A stretch of DNA of 63,841 bases. Source: Paenibacillus sp. J45TS6. Lineage in GTDB: Bacteria; Bacillota; Bacilli; Paenibacillales; Paenibacillaceae. The translations under genes and the position numbers were made by a program. Positions 35,289-45,436 of the stretch are shown here, piece by piece. The stretch lies in contig NZ_BOSJ01000021.1 in the NCBI RefSeq assembly GCF_018403285.1, positions 1 to 63,841 of the forward strand, given 5' to 3'. Numbering within the stretch: position 1 is the first letter of the stretch; each line of letters starts with the position of its first letter. The notes under the pieces were generated by a model that worked only from the letters and a program-made list of their open reading frames with translations, searched no databases and was not told the origin of the DNA.

Positions 35289-35633
35289 ATGAAATCATCG
35301 TCTGGGCGCAGTGTTCAAAATTCAAAACAAGCTGGACCTCAGAAAACCAAAGTAACAGGAGCTCGGAGGCGAATCATGCTATGGCTTGCCTTTATGATCT
35401 GTTTCACAGGATGGGCAGGATACACATTCTTTAATCAGTCTACTCAAATGGCGGACAAGAGTGCCAAGCTGCAGGAGATCAAGGCGACACAGACAGAAAC
35501 AGATCAAGCACTTGAAGAGCTTAAGCAGGAAGTAAGCCGACTTCAAGATCCTGAATATATTGGGCAAATTGCACGAAAAAAATATGGAATGTATTTACCT
35601 GGGGAGACACCAATCTACCCAGTTGATGAATAA
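35289..35633 (+). CDS. divIC: Cell-division protein DivIC (FtsB-like)
   Basis: DivIC is a bitopic division protein that pairs with FtsL and binds FtsQ/DivIB. The 114-residue protein has a basic cytoplasmic N-terminus, one membrane segment (IMLWLAFMICFTGWAGYTFF), an extracellular coiled coil (about residues 55-85) and the conserved DPEYIGQIARKKYGMYLPGE. AAGGAGG precedes the ATG. It lies after yabQ as in B. subtilis. Confidence 0.93.
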   Translation: MKSSSGRSVQNSKQAGPQKTKVTGARRRIMLWLAFMICFTGWAGYTFFNQSTQMADKSAKLQEIKATQTETDQALEELKQEVSRLQDPEYIGQIARKKYGMYLPGETPIYPVDE

Positions 35634-35721
35634 TATAGCAACAGAACTTGAATTCTGTTTTCTTACTGGAATTATGTTCAAATTTAACCGGAATTAGGCG
35701 CGTTAACAGGCGTTCGTTCAG

Positions 35722-35751
35722 TTGACCTTGGTTTAATCCATAAGGTATAAT
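35722..35751 (+). promoter_or_regulatory. Promoter for yabR
   Basis: TTGACC (35722-35727) and TATAAT (35746-35751) are separated by 18 bases, about 60 bases before yabR. Confidence 0.78.
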
Positions 35752-35814
35752 TAATTTACCGCAACAGATTTAAAAATCGGGTTGTATATTTTTAAGGGAG
35801 GATCATTTTATTCT

Positions 35815-36345
35815 ATGGCAATTGAAGTGGGCACCAAATTAGAGGGCAAAGTGACAGGCATCACGCATTTCGGAGCATTCGTGGATCTGTCTGGAGGTGT
35901 CACGGGTCTCGTTCACATCTCGGAAATCGCTGACAATTATGTCAAAGACGTCAACGATCATTTGAAAGTTAATGATACGGTAACTGTTAAGGTTATCAAT
36001 GTTGACAAGGACGGAAAAATTGGACTTTCAATCAAGCAGGCGGTTGACCGTCCAGCAGGTGAAGTACAACAGCAAGCTCGTCCACCAAGAACACCAAGAC
36101 CGGAACGTACCGGAGGAGATAGAGAACGATTTAGCGGCGGCGCTGGTAACAGTGGCGGCGGTAGCTATAACAATCGTGAACGGGGAGGGCGTCCTTACAA
36201 ACCTTCTGCCGGCAAGCCTTCGTTTGGCAAGCCTTCATTTGAGGATAAAGTGTCACGCTTTCTGAAAGACAGTGAAGAGCGGATTTCGTCGTTGAAGAAG
36301 AACACCGAAGGTAAACGCGGAGGTCGCGGCGCAAAACGCGTGTAA
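35815..36345 (+). CDS. yabR: S1 RNA-binding domain protein YabR
   Basis: This 176-residue protein has one S1 domain (residues 3-75: VGTKLEGKVTGITHFGAFVD and KIGLSIKQA). The rest is low-complexity: a Pro/Arg segment, a Gly/Asn-rich RGG-like stretch, the repeat KPSFGKPSF, and a basic C-terminus. This suggests RNA binding and perhaps ribosome association. ATG 35815 follows AAGGGAGGA by 12 bases. A terminator follows. B. subtilis has two tRNA genes after yabR; I see none here. Confidence 0.9.
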   Translation: MAIEVGTKLEGKVTGITHFGAFVDLSGGVTGLVHISEIADNYVKDVNDHLKVNDTVTVKVINVDKDGKIGLSIKQAVDRPAGEVQQQARPPRTPRPERTGGDRERFSGGAGNSGGGSYNNRERGGRPYKPSAGKPSFGKPSFEDKVSRFLKDSEERISSLKKNTEGKRGGRGAKRV

Positions 36346-36388
36346 GTCACCAACCTGATCTTGCATATATAAGTACGTGAATAGAGAG

Positions 36389-36420
36389 AACCGCAGACTT
36401 TAGAGTCTGCGGTTTTTTTT
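36389..36420 (+). terminator. yabR terminator
   Basis: ACCGCAGACT and AGTCTGCGGT form a strong stem, followed by a T-run. Confidence 0.93.
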
Positions 36421-36600
36421 GTCGCATCTCAAGAATCGTCCGACATGTTTCAAGCTAGTTCCAGTATTCTCATTCCATATCGCTAGAATTTTATGAGTAA
36501 GAAGAGGATGACTTGGCAAGTGCTGAAATTGTCATAACTCTCTTTAAGCCTATATGGGCTGTCCTTTTAATTCGTAACTCTGTTATTTCGCAGACCCCTA
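36421..36600. other. Intergenic stretch with no recognised feature
   Basis: Between the yabR terminator and the spoIIE control region I see no gene, tRNA or clear repeat. A TGTCGGA on the minus strand (near 36440) resembles a Spo0A box, and AGCCTATATGGGCT (about 36547-36560) is a small hairpin. Confidence 0.4.
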
Positions 36601-36603
36601 TTT

Positions 36604-36671
36604 TTGTCGGAAATTTCTTTTTGTGACATCTTAGTTTCTGACAAACTTTCACAGAACAAGCTGACTATAAT
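36604..36671 (+). promoter_or_regulatory. Spo0A-type spoIIE promoter
   Basis: TATAAT (36666-36671) is an ideal -10, but the best -35, CTGACA (36638-36643), lies 22 bases upstream. B. subtilis spoIIE also has an over-long 21-base spacer and needs Spo0A~P with sigma-A. A near 0A box TGTCGGA lies at 36605-36611 and further GACA elements at about 36624 and 36640 could be weaker sites. Confidence 0.6.
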
Positions 36672-36710
36672 GGGAAACATCAAATCAAACGTTGGGGAGC
36701 GAAGCAAAAC

Positions 36711-39215
36711 ATGGACAAGTGGAATGTAATACCTTTTCCAGGAATCAAAGCTGGTAAACGGGGAAAAGAGCTGCGTGCCGATGTAAGCATGAGAATGAAG
36801 ACATGGATAGGATCCTTGCGAGCCGTACAGATCATATCCGAGAAGAAATGGATGATCCTGCTGACGGTGATGGGTTTTTTGCTAGGAAAGGCTATGATAT
36901 TAGACGAGCTCTCACCATTTGCCATAGCCTATTTTGCCGTTATTTTATTCTTGAGAAGGGATTTCTTAATTCCCGTGGGAGCCGCAATTCTCGCTGGCAG
37001 TTTTTTCTCGCCTTATCCAACCTTCTTCATCATCGCTGCCGAACTAGGGATCTTTTATCTGCTGTACAAAGGACTCTCCTCTTTTGGAAAAACCGAATTA
37101 TCTTATGCGCCTGTCATGGTTTTTACCTCGGCTTTTATGGTGAATTTGTTTACCGTCCTGATCGGACCCTCATTCACATGGTACGCGGTCCTAATGATGA
37201 CCATCGATGCGGTGCTGAGCTTTGTACTAACCATGGTGTTCATACAGGCGATACCGATCTTTACTTATCGGAAAAAGAATGTAAACCTCCGCAGCGAGGA
37301 GATCCTGTGTCTAATTATTTTACTGGCATCCGTCATGACCGGAGCTGTTGGGTTTACGGTCTATCATTTATCAGCTGAAAATGTACTATCAAGATATCTG
37401 TTACTTCTCTTCGCTATTGTAGGTGGGGCACCGCTTGGTGCGTCAGTAGGTGTACTTACGGGACTGATCTTAAGTCTGGCAAATATGTCAGCCATCTATC
37501 AGATGAGCTTGCTTGCTTTTGCAGGGATGCTGGCCGGAATGATGAAGGAAGGAAAAAAACTGGGTGTATCTCTGGGGATGCTGCTTGGATCCTCAATCTT
37601 AGCCATCTATTTAGGTGGAACAGGAGATGTAATCACATCGACATATGAGAGCTGTGCTGCAATTCTTCTCTTTTTACTGACACCTAAAAGCATGTTACAA
37701 GTTATTTCTAAATATGTACCTGGGACACAGGATCATAGCTATTCACAGCATGAATACGCTAAACGGATCAGGGATCTGACTGCCGAGCGGGTCAATCGTT
37801 TTTCACAAGTGTTTAAGCAGCTATCTAAGAGTTTTGATCAGATGTCTGGGGTTAATGAGATGGGACAAGGACAGCAGGATATGGAACATTTTATGAATGC
37901 AGTTGCGGAAGGAACCTGTACATCCTGCTTTAAACAAGAGCAGTGTTGGGACGGCAAGTTCTATCAGACCTATAAGTATATGACAGAAATGATGACTTCA
38001 ATTGAAGAAAATCCAGATTTTCAGGCAAAGGACATTCCAGCATCCTGGACAAAAAGTTGTACTAAGACAGGGGCTGTACTTGATGTGATGAAGCGTCAGT
38101 ACGGGCTATACCAAGATAATATGCAATGGAAACGCCAAATATACGACAGTAGAATGCTTGTAGCAGAACAATTATCCGGAGTGTCTCAGGTAATGGAGGA
38201 CCTGGCACGGGAAATACAGCGCGAAACAAAGGTAATGCACAAGCAGGAGGAACAGATTAGATCAGCGTTGGAGCAGCTTGGTCTGTCCATCCATAGTATC
38301 GACATTATTAACCTGGACGCAGGTAAAGTCGAGATTGAAATTGTACATGCCTATACGAAAGGGTTTGATGAATGCCGAAAAATTATTGCCCCGCTTTTAT
38401 CTGATATTATTGGTGAGCATATTGCGGTTGTAGAAGAAACGACGACTCTTCCGAAGCAGGGGCTTGCCACTGTAACTTTCGGATCAGCGAAGACATATGA
38501 AGTGACAACAGGTGTAGCTGGAGCAGCCAAGGGTGGAGGCCTTCTGTCGGGTGACAGCTTCAGCACAGTTGAGCTTGGTAATGGTACCTTTGTTGTCGCA
38601 CTTAGTGATGGGATGGGAAATGGCGAACGAGCAAGGCTTGAGAGCAGTACCGCTTTAGGTATCCTGGAACAGCTGCTACAATCGGGGATGGATGCGAAAC
38701 TTGCCATCAAATCAGTCAATTCTATACTGATGCTAAGGTCTACAGAGGAATTTTTTGCGACTGTGGATATGGCGTTGATTGATCAGTATTCAGCACAGAC
38801 CACATTTATGAAGATTGGATCTACTCCCAGCTTTATTAAAAGAGGAGAAGAGGTAATCCCGATATCAGCAAGCAATCTTCCTGTTGGTATTATTAAAGAT
38901 ATAGAGGTAGATCTAGTCACTACGCAGCTGCTCCCAGGGGATATCGTCATTATGATGACAGATGGTATATATGATGCACCAGGGTACGCCGTAAATAAAG
39001 AAATGTGGATGAAACGAATGATTCAGGAGATGGATAGTGAAGATCCACAAGAAATTGCCGATATCTTATTAGAGCGTGTCATTCGTTATCAGCAAAATAA
39101 GATTCATGATGACATGACCGTTGTCGTTGGCAAAGTGGATCATTTTAACCCTGAATGGGCCACATTGCGTATACCGGGTATTGATCGGATGGAGCGGCCT
39201 AGGACAGTCAGTTGA
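36711..39215 (+). CDS. spoIIE: Stage II sporulation phosphatase SpoIIE
   Basis: SpoIIE takes part in polar septation with FtsZ and dephosphorylates SpoIIAA, which releases sigma-F in the forespore. The 834-residue protein has about ten membrane segments (residues ~40-335), a central regulatory region with heptad-rich helices (about 340-590), and a C-terminal PP2C phosphatase domain with LSDGMGNGERAR (around residue 632) and MMTDGIYDAPG holding the metal-binding Asp residues. Length matches B. subtilis (827). The spacing and boxes upstream fit Spo0A control. yabS and yabT follow. Confidence 0.97.
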   Translation: MDKWNVIPFPGIKAGKRGKELRADVSMRMKTWIGSLRAVQIISEKKWMILLTVMGFLLGKAMILDELSPFAIAYFAVILFLRRDFLIPVGAAILAGSFFSPYPTFFIIAAELGIFYLLYKGLSSFGKTELSYAPVMVFTSAFMVNLFTVLIGPSFTWYAVLMMTIDAVLSFVLTMVFIQAIPIFTYRKKNVNLRSEEILCLIILLASVMTGAVGFTVYHLSAENVLSRYLLLLFAIVGGAPLGASVGVLTGLILSLANMSAIYQMSLLAFAGMLAGMMKEGKKLGVSLGMLLGSSILAIYLGGTGDVITSTYESCAAILLFLLTPKSMLQVISKYVPGTQDHSYSQHEYAKRIRDLTAERVNRFSQVFKQLSKSFDQMSGVNEMGQGQQDMEHFMNAVAEGTCTSCFKQEQCWDGKFYQTYKYMTEMMTSIEENPDFQAKDIPASWTKSCTKTGAVLDVMKRQYGLYQDNMQWKRQIYDSRMLVAEQLSGVSQVMEDLAREIQRETKVMHKQEEQIRSALEQLGLSIHSIDIINLDAGKVEIEIVHAYTKGFDECRKIIAPLLSDIIGEHIAVVEETTTLPKQGLATVTFGSAKTYEVTTGVAGAAKGGGLLSGDSFSTVELGNGTFVVALSDGMGNGERARLESSTALGILEQLLQSGMDAKLAIKSVNSILMLRSTEEFFATVDMALIDQYSAQTTFMKIGSTPSFIKRGEEVIPISASNLPVGIIKDIEVDLVTTQLLPGDIVIMMTDGIYDAPGYAVNKEMWMKRMIQEMDSEDPQEIADILLERVIRYQQNKIHDDMTVVVGKVDHFNPEWATLRIPGIDRMERPRTVS

Positions 39216-39311
39216 CGGGTGGATATTTATTATAGAGGGAAAGTCCTCGTTTGAACCTAGTCTATTATGGAAATAATAGGAAGAAGTTCGAAGCTGAAGG
39301 GGATGAGAAAG

Positions 39312-40064
39312 ATGAAGCAAATTTTACTCATAACAGACGGATGCTCTAATGTTGGTTCAAATCCAGTACTTGCTGCTGCAAATGCCTTGGAGGAAGGCAT
39401 TACGGTGAATGTAGTGGGCGTGGTGGATTATGGAACCATTGGTGACCTTGGGGGACAAGAGATTGAAGCGATTGCCAAAGCAGGAGGTGGAATAAGCCGG
39501 ATTGTAGGTACACCTGTATTAGCAAAAACCATGCAGATGATGACGCGAAAAACGGTGGTTCAGACCATTGAACTAGCGGTTAATAAAGAGCTTAAACAAA
39601 TTCTTGGCAAAAGTGCGGGCAGTATTGCTGAACTTCCTTTGCATCAGCGCGCAGAGGTGGTTCAAGTGCTGGATCATTTGACAGAGACAACACCGCTTCA
39701 AGTTGCTTTACTTATCGATGCAAGTGCTAGTATGAAGCCAAAACTGGCTGCCGTTGAAGAAGGAATTCGGGATTTGATGCTCAGCCTTCAAGCGCGTGAA
39801 GGAAGAAGTCAGATCTCTGTATTTCATTTTCCCGGGAGACAAGGCAGTGAAAATGCAGTACTTGATATCAACTGGACAAGCGACATGAACGCACTTCGAT
39901 CGGTTTTTACTAAGCTGGATATGAGAGGTGCGACACCTACCGGGCCTGCAATATTAAAGGTGATTGATTATTATCGTTATGGTACACTAAACGAGAATGA
40001 CCTGTATTATCGCGATTACGGAGAAAAAGAAGGGATGCATGGTGACTATGCCGCTGGATCCTGA
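39312..40064 (+). CDS. yabS: VWA-domain protein YabS
   Basis: This 250-residue protein has a von Willebrand A-like fold with a MIDAS metal site, DASASMKPK, after about residue 150, and ends with the MRGATPTGPAI loop. B. subtilis YabS has the same order and length and is linked to sporulation; its function is unknown. ATG 39312 was chosen because AAGGGG lies 9 bases upstream; ATG 39303 abuts that site. It overlaps yabT by 26 bases. Confidence 0.88.
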   Translation: MKQILLITDGCSNVGSNPVLAAANALEEGITVNVVGVVDYGTIGDLGGQEIEAIAKAGGGISRIVGTPVLAKTMQMMTRKTVVQTIELAVNKELKQILGKSAGSIAELPLHQRAEVVQVLDHLTETTPLQVALLIDASASMKPKLAAVEEGIRDLMLSLQAREGRSQISVFHFPGRQGSENAVLDINWTSDMNALRSVFTKLDMRGATPTGPAILKVIDYYRYGTLNENDLYYRDYGEKEGMHGDYAAGS

Positions 40065-40983
40065 TCTTACTCCTGGAACTGTAGTTATCGGCAAATGGAA
40101 GAATAATAAATATATTATTCAGAGAGTGCTGGGCAAGGGAGCGAATGGAATCGTTTATTTGGTTCAGCGTGAACCGGGTGGAGGCCGGTATGCGCTCAAG
40201 ATGGGTTTTAATCCGCTTGATTTGCAGTCGGAGATTAATGTTCTTACTTCATTAGCGAAGAAGGATCACCTTGCAGATGGTAACGGACTCTCTTCCTATT
40301 TAAAAGAAGTCGATAATTACCAGGCTGGCGGAAGTGAAATTTCTTTTTATGTCATGACTTATGTCAGAGGTGAGCCGCTTCATTTATTTATCCGTAGAAA
40401 TGGACCGGACTGGACGATGCTTGTCGGGCTTAGGCTTTTAAAGAAGCTTGCTGAGCTGCACCGGTTAGGATATATATTCTGTGATTTGAAGCCGCAAAAT
40501 GTACTTGTTTCTTCGTATGGTGAGGTGGAGCTCATCGATTATGGAGGAGCGAGTCCTGTAGGACGCAGTGTAAAGCAGTTCACAGAGTGGTATGATAGAG
40601 GGTACTGGAATGCAGGCAGCCGTGTCGCAGATCAGAAATATGATGTGTTTTCCTTTGCTCTTCTTCTAATTCATCTTCTGGAGGGAGAAGAACTAAGAAG
40701 GATCACTGGAAACAGTCTTCCTCAACTAAGAGGAAGACCTGCGCTTTTAACTATCATTCAAAAGAGCGAGCGGCTAGCGCCATATAGGAGTTGGCTTCAA
40801 AAGGCAATACAGGGTGATTATGACGATGCAGAAGATGCTTTTTTTTCGTGGAAAAAGCATGTCTACAGAGTAAGAAGCGGATCTAAGAATGCTTCATCAG
40901 AACCAACCCCAGGATGGTTAATTCCATCTTTTGCGTTATCAGCTCTAATTATGGCTGGGGCAGTGATCCTGATGCTTCGCTAA
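40039..40983 (+). CDS. yabT: Ser/Thr protein kinase YabT
   Basis: YabT is a Hanks-type kinase of the forespore that in B. subtilis phosphorylates RecA and other targets and is activated by DNA. The 314-residue protein has the glycine loop GKGANGIVYLV, the ATP-binding Lys in RYALKMG, the catalytic FCDLKPQNVLV and a metal-binding DYGGA in place of DFG. One membrane helix (about residues 293-312) lies at the extreme C-terminus, so there is no large extracellular sensor. The start is uncertain: ATG 40039, GTG 40042 and ATG 40048 are all possible near AGAAGGG. Confidence 0.9.
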   Translation: MVTMPLDPDLTPGTVVIGKWKNNKYIIQRVLGKGANGIVYLVQREPGGGRYALKMGFNPLDLQSEINVLTSLAKKDHLADGNGLSSYLKEVDNYQAGGSEISFYVMTYVRGEPLHLFIRRNGPDWTMLVGLRLLKKLAELHRLGYIFCDLKPQNVLVSSYGEVELIDYGGASPVGRSVKQFTEWYDRGYWNAGSRVADQKYDVFSFALLLIHLLEGEELRRITGNSLPQLRGRPALLTIIQKSERLAPYRSWLQKAIQGDYDDAEDAFFSWKKHVYRVRSGSKNASSEPTPGWLIPSFALSALIMAGAVILMLR

Positions 40984-41033
40984 AATTAGAGGGTACATAC
41001 CTTGAAATATCAGAGTTAGAAAAGAGGAACATC

Positions 41034-42446
41034 ATGAAAGGACCGAAACTTGAACCTACGGTAATGCAGATTGCTGCTACAGCAGAGGAGTATCAATTGT
41101 GGAAACCGGGTCACCGGATTGTAGTCGCAGTATCCGGTGGGGCGGATTCTGTGGCTCTTTTACATATTCTTCATCAAATATCTCTCTATCATACACCGCT
41201 CACACTGATCTGTGCTCATGTACATCATGGGTTTCGTGCAGAGTCGGATGCTGAAGCCGAGCTGGTACAAAAATATGCGGAATCGCTGCACATTCCTTTT
41301 GAAATGGTTCATCTAAATATGCCGAAGTATTTAGAGGAGACTGGGCGGAACTCACAGGATGCGGCCCGTGAAAGAAGGTATGCTTTTCTTCATCAAGTCG
41401 CGGTGAAGTATAAGGCAAACAGCATTGCTCTGGCACATCATGCCGACGATCAGGCCGAGACGGTTATGCTGCATATGCTGCGCGGAAGTGGTGCTTCGGG
41501 ACTTTCGGGTATGAAAATCAAACGAACTGAAAAAAACGTGGAACTTATTAGGCCATGTTTACGTATTACCAAGACGGACTTGGAAAAGCTTTGTGAAAAA
41601 GAAGAGCTTCCTTATCTCGTTGATAGTAGTAATATGAATCGTAAATATCTTAGAAATGCGATCCGACTGGATGTGCTTCCTTTTTTGGGGCAATATAATG
41701 GGCAGATAAAGGAATCTCTTTATCGGATGGCCGAAGTTATAAGCACAGAAGATGACTATATGGAAGCTGTAGCAGAGCAAACCTTTGCGGATATGGTCTT
41801 GAAGTCAGGTGATCGACTTACCTTTTCTGTCCCTGCGTTTAAGGGGCTACATGTCGCTTTACAACGAAGGCTCATTAAATTAATATTAAATTATCTGCCT
41901 TCAAACGATGATTTTGCTACTTTTTCAAGAATAGAATCCATACGTAAGGGAGTGGTTCAGACCGAACCGACGACTTGGATTCTTGATATAGGTCAGGGTA
42001 TCGTTTGTATGCGGGAATATAACAGTATCATTTTTACTGCCCGGAAGTCTGTATCTGAGCATTACAGTTATCAGTTGCATTCTCCAGATGGAGATTCATT
42101 TCTCTATCTGAAAGAGATTGAAAGAACCATTCATTTGGTTCATTCAAAGGGGATGCACAGGCCGATATCTGCTAATGAAGCACAGTTTGATTTGAGCAAA
42201 CTTCATTGGCCGCTTACCGTAAGAGCACGATTGCCTGGAGATACCATGAAAGTAATGGGATTAAACGGAAGTAAAAAGGTGAAAGATATTTTTATCGATG
42301 CCAAAATTCCGCCGTCCCTGCGTTCTCGTATTCCCCTCGTGTGTGATGTTGAAGGAAACATCATCTGGATTCCGGGCGTAAGACGCTCCATTCATGCTCC
42401 CGTAACCGATCAATCTGCACAGGTCATTCAAATGTGGATCGAGTAG
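41034..42446 (+). CDS. tilS: tRNA(Ile)-lysidine synthase
   Basis: TilS converts C34 of tRNA-Ile(CAU) to lysidine so that it reads AUA. The 470-residue protein has the PP-loop VAVSGGADSVALLH, VHHGFR, AHHADDQAETVMLHMLRGSG and a C-terminal TilS substrate-binding domain (about residues 385-470). ATG 41034 follows AAAGAGGAAC; the frame is open upstream without good support. hpt and ftsH follow, the order found widely in Bacillota. Confidence 0.95.
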   Translation: MKGPKLEPTVMQIAATAEEYQLWKPGHRIVVAVSGGADSVALLHILHQISLYHTPLTLICAHVHHGFRAESDAEAELVQKYAESLHIPFEMVHLNMPKYLEETGRNSQDAARERRYAFLHQVAVKYKANSIALAHHADDQAETVMLHMLRGSGASGLSGMKIKRTEKNVELIRPCLRITKTDLEKLCEKEELPYLVDSSNMNRKYLRNAIRLDVLPFLGQYNGQIKESLYRMAEVISTEDDYMEAVAEQTFADMVLKSGDRLTFSVPAFKGLHVALQRRLIKLILNYLPSNDDFATFSRIESIRKGVVQTEPTTWILDIGQGIVCMREYNSIIFTARKSVSEHYSYQLHSPDGDSFLYLKEIERTIHLVHSKGMHRPISANEAQFDLSKLHWPLTVRARLPGDTMKVMGLNGSKKVKDIFIDAKIPPSLRSRIPLVCDVEGNIIWIPGVRRSIHAPVTDQSAQVIQMWIE

Positions 42447-42521
42447 CTATTACGCGCAGGCGGTTGACAGTAATGGTGCAGATAAGACTTTCATAGTATA
42501 ACTTTAGGGGGTTCACTAACG

Positions 42522-43061
42522 TTGCAGAACGATATTCAAGAAATTTTAATTAGTGAAGAAGAAATTCAAGGTAAAATCAAGGAATTAGGCGAAGTATTAA
42601 GCAAGGAATTCGCTGATCGTAATCCTTTAGTCATTTGTGTACTTAAAGGTGCGTTTATATTTATGGCTGATTTGGTTAAAAACATAACAGTGCCTCTTGA
42701 AATGGACTTTATGGCTGTATCAAGTTATGGTGCTTCTACCAAGTCTTCCGGTGTAGTCAAGATCATCAAGGATTTAGATCAGACCGTTGAGGGACGCGAT
42801 GTTCTTATTGTAGAAGATATCATCGATAGCGGGCTTACACTCAGCCATCTAATTGAACTTTTGCAAAACAGAGGCGCTAAATCGACAACGGTGGTTACCT
42901 TGTTTGATAAGCCATCTGGCCGTTCTGTTGATCTTGAAGCAGATTATACGGGATTTGTCCTGCCGGATGCATTTGTAGTTGGCTACGGTTTGGATTATGC
43001 TGAACATTACCGGAACCTGCCTTATATCGGGATTCTGAAACCGGAGATTTACAGTAACTAA
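42522..43061 (+). CDS. hpt: Hypoxanthine phosphoribosyltransferase
   Basis: Hpt salvages hypoxanthine and guanine to IMP and GMP using PRPP. The 179-residue protein has [14 protein letters not shown], the loop [11 protein letters not shown], the PRPP motif [12 protein letters not shown] and the purine-binding [14 protein letters not shown]. The start is TTG 42522 with TAGGGGG upstream. It lies between tilS and ftsH as in B. subtilis. Confidence 0.96.
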   Translation: MQNDIQEILISEEEIQGKIKELGEVLSKEFADRNPLVICVLKGAFIFMADLVKNITVPLEMDFMAVSSYGASTKSSGVVKIIKDLDQTVEGRDVLIVEDIIDSGLTLSHLIELLQNRGAKSTTVVTLFDKPSGRSVDLEADYTGFVLPDAFVVGYGLDYAEHYRNLPYIGILKPEIYSN

Positions 43062-43102
43062 AATCCCGGCAGAAAAATGATAGAATCGCGTTTGCCCATT
43101 TG

Positions 43103-43132
43103 TTGAGAAGGGCAGAATGGCTATGGTAAAAT
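43103..43132 (+). promoter_or_regulatory. Promoter for ftsH
   Basis: TTGAGA (43103-43108) and TAAAAT (43127-43132) are separated by 18 bases. A TGCCC/GGGCA inverted repeat (about 43093-43114) spans the -35 and could form an operator. Confidence 0.55.
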
Positions 43133-43161
43133 AACTAAGGTGTCTCGAGAGGAGGTAGGGG

Positions 43162-45198
43162 ATGAATCGGTTCATCCGGAATTCTGGTTTTTATCTAATT
43201 TTATTTTTAGTTGTAGTCGGCATCTACCAGGTTATTAATGGTGGAAGTGAAGCGGCTGATACCCCTAAATACAACGAGTTTCGTCAGGAATTATCTGCAA
43301 ATAACGTAGAGAATTTGAGTATTCAGTTTGATGGATATGCCTACCAGGTAACGGGACAGTATGTAACCCCGCCTGCTGAAAAAGCCAAAAACTTTATTAC
43401 GTACATTCCTGCTACGGATGCTGCAGTTCAAGAAATTGCGGATGCCAGTGAAGCGAACGGAATAGCAATGGAAGCGAAACCGATGAAGGGTGACAGTATT
43501 TGGCTGACACTACTAACGTCGTTTATACCTCTTATTTTGATGTTTGTCCTCTTCTTCTTCCTGTTTAATCAGGCGCAAGGCGGCGGCGGCAAAGTAATGA
43601 ACTTTGGTAAGAGCCGTGCACGTTTATATAACGAAGAGAAGAAAAAGATTACTTTTGAAGATGTTGCAGGAGCTGACGAAGAGAAGCAAGAGCTTGTCGA
43701 AGTTGTTGAGTTCCTGAAAGATCCTCGTAAATTTGCAGCAGTAGGTGCTAGAATTCCAAAAGGGGTTCTACTAAATGGTCCTCCGGGAACAGGTAAAACA
43801 CTCCTTGCACGAGCTGTCGCTGGGGAAGCGGGCGTACCGTTCTTCAGTATCTCGGGTTCTGACTTCGTCGAAATGTTTGTCGGTGTCGGTGCATCCCGTG
43901 TGCGTGACTTATTTGAAAATGCCAAGAAAAATGCTCCATGTATCATCTTTATTGATGAGATTGATGCTGTTGGTCGTCAGCGTGGTGCTGGACTCGGCGG
44001 TGGACATGATGAGCGCGAGCAGACGCTAAACCAATTGCTCGTAGAGATGGATGGATTCGGAGCAAACGAAGGTATTATTATCATTGCTGCAACGAACCGT
44101 CAAGATATTCTTGACCCTGCCCTTCTTCGTCCAGGACGTTTTGACCGTCAAATTACAGTTGACCGTCCTGATGTAAGAGGCCGTGAAGCAGTTCTTAAAG
44201 TACATGCTCGTAACAAACCTCTTACAAAAGACGTGAAGATGGATGTAATAGCGAAGCGTACAACTGGATTTACAGGTGCAGATCTTGAGAACTTACTCAA
44301 TGAAGCAGCCCTTCTTGCTGCCAGACGTAATCGTAAAGATATTTCCATGCGTGAGATGGATGAAGCGATTGACCGTGTAATTGTTGGTACGGAGAAGAAG
44401 AGCCGCGTAGTAAGCGACCGTGAAAAACGGATCGTTGCTTTCCATGAAGCGGGTCACACGATTGTAGGTTACTTCTTGGAGCATGCTGATATGGTTCACA
44501 AAGTTACGATCGTACCTCGTGGTCGTGCAGGCGGATATGTAATTATGATGCCAAAAGAAGACCGTATGCTCGCAACGAAACAAGAATTGCTTGATAAAGT
44601 AACAGGGTTACTAGGTGGTCGTGTATCTGAGGAACTGTTTATTGGTGAGATTGGTACAGGGGCCTATAGTGACTTCCAACAAGCTACAAGTATCGTTCGT
44701 AGCATGGTGATGGAATATGGTATGAGTGAAAAACTCGGACCATTGCAGTTTGGTAATTCCCAAGGTCAAGTCTTCTTGGGTCGTGACTTCGGACACGAGC
44801 CGAACTATAGTGATTCCATTGCATATGAGATCGATAAAGAAATGCACCGCATGGTTACAGAATGCTATGAGAAAGCAAAAGATTTGCTGACCAAGTATTC
44901 TAAAGAAGTTCACCTTATTGCGGAAACACTGCTCGAAAGAGAAACTCTTGATCTTGAAGATATCAAGCAGTTGATCGAAAACGGAGCAATTACCGAAAAA
45001 GAAGAAGGAAATACGGGAGGATCCTCTGAAGGCGGAGAACCTATTATCGACAATGTCGGTGATGTTAAAGTTCGCATTCAAGGAAAAGATAACAACGGCG
45101 GAACACCGGCGGAAGAAATTCCAAACCATGTTCCAAATCAGCCGGAGTCTGAATCTACACCTCCAAGTGATCCAGATAAGAATAAACCTACTTCATAA
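43162..45198 (+). CDS. ftsH: ATP-dependent membrane metalloprotease FtsH
   Basis: FtsH degrades misfolded membrane and some cytoplasmic regulatory proteins; in B. subtilis it also aids sporulation. The 678-residue protein has two membrane segments (about 7-25 and 112-132) flanking an extracellular domain, an AAA+ module with Walker A GPPGTGKT (from Gly206), Walker [12 protein letters not shown], the second region of homology, and the zinc site HEAGH (His428, His432). The tail is acidic with Pro, Glu and Ser, and unlikely to be conserved. GAGAGGAGG precedes the ATG. Confidence 0.97.
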   Translation: MNRFIRNSGFYLILFLVVVGIYQVINGGSEAADTPKYNEFRQELSANNVENLSIQFDGYAYQVTGQYVTPPAEKAKNFITYIPATDAAVQEIADASEANGIAMEAKPMKGDSIWLTLLTSFIPLILMFVLFFFLFNQAQGGGGKVMNFGKSRARLYNEEKKKITFEDVAGADEEKQELVEVVEFLKDPRKFAAVGARIPKGVLLNGPPGTGKTLLARAVAGEAGVPFFSISGSDFVEMFVGVGASRVRDLFENAKKNAPCIIFIDEIDAVGRQRGAGLGGGHDEREQTLNQLLVEMDGFGANEGIIIIAATNRQDILDPALLRPGRFDRQITVDRPDVRGREAVLKVHARNKPLTKDVKMDVIAKRTTGFTGADLENLLNEAALLAARRNRKDISMREMDEAIDRVIVGTEKKSRVVSDREKRIVAFHEAGHTIVGYFLEHADMVHKVTIVPRGRAGGYVIMMPKEDRMLATKQELLDKVTGLLGGRVSEELFIGEIGTGAYSDFQQATSIVRSMVMEYGMSEKLGPLQFGNSQGQVFLGRDFGHEPNYSDSIAYEIDKEMHRMVTECYEKAKDLLTKYSKEVHLIAETLLERETLDLEDIKQLIENGAITEKEEGNTGGSSEGGEPIIDNVGDVKVRIQGKDNNGGTPAEEIPNHVPNQPESESTPPSDPDKNKPTS

Positions 45199-45212
45199 GG
45201 TTGCTATATACG

Positions 45213-45247
45213 AAAAACCGGAGAACAGCTTATGTTCTCCGGTTTTT
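45213..45247 (+). terminator. ftsH terminator
   Basis: AAAACCGGAGAACA and the complement TGTTCTCCGGTTTT form a perfect long stem with a 4-base loop and a T-run. Confidence 0.95.
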
Positions 45248-45293
45248 TGCGTTATTACATTCGTTTAGCTCTGAATTGCGTCTATTTTGTGAA

Positions 45294-45322
45294 TTGACAG
45301 GTCAGGGTGCGCCGTGTAAATT
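45294..45322 (+). promoter_or_regulatory. Promoter for the nad genes
   Basis: TTGACA (45294-45299) and TAAATT (45317-45322) are separated by 17 bases. The start lies about 105 bases before nadA. No NadR/YrxA-type operator was identified by eye. Confidence 0.6.
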
Positions 45323-45436
45323 AGTTGTAAACAAAAGGAAGTTCTGTATCAGACTTTGTGAATCGATTAACAAGCGGGGTCATACACTGCAAAGTGAACG
45401 TAGTATTCGCTATTCCATAAAAGGAGAGGGTCAACA

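Noticed and set aside
36346-36710. tRNA genes after yabR, as in B. subtilis
   Set aside because: I found no TTCGA-type T-loop with matching acceptor arms in this interval.
38351-38719. Open frame of 122 codons antisense to spoIIE
   Set aside because: It is very Ser/Pro-rich, which is typical of a reverse reading of a Gly/Glu-rich coding sequence, and has no start signals.
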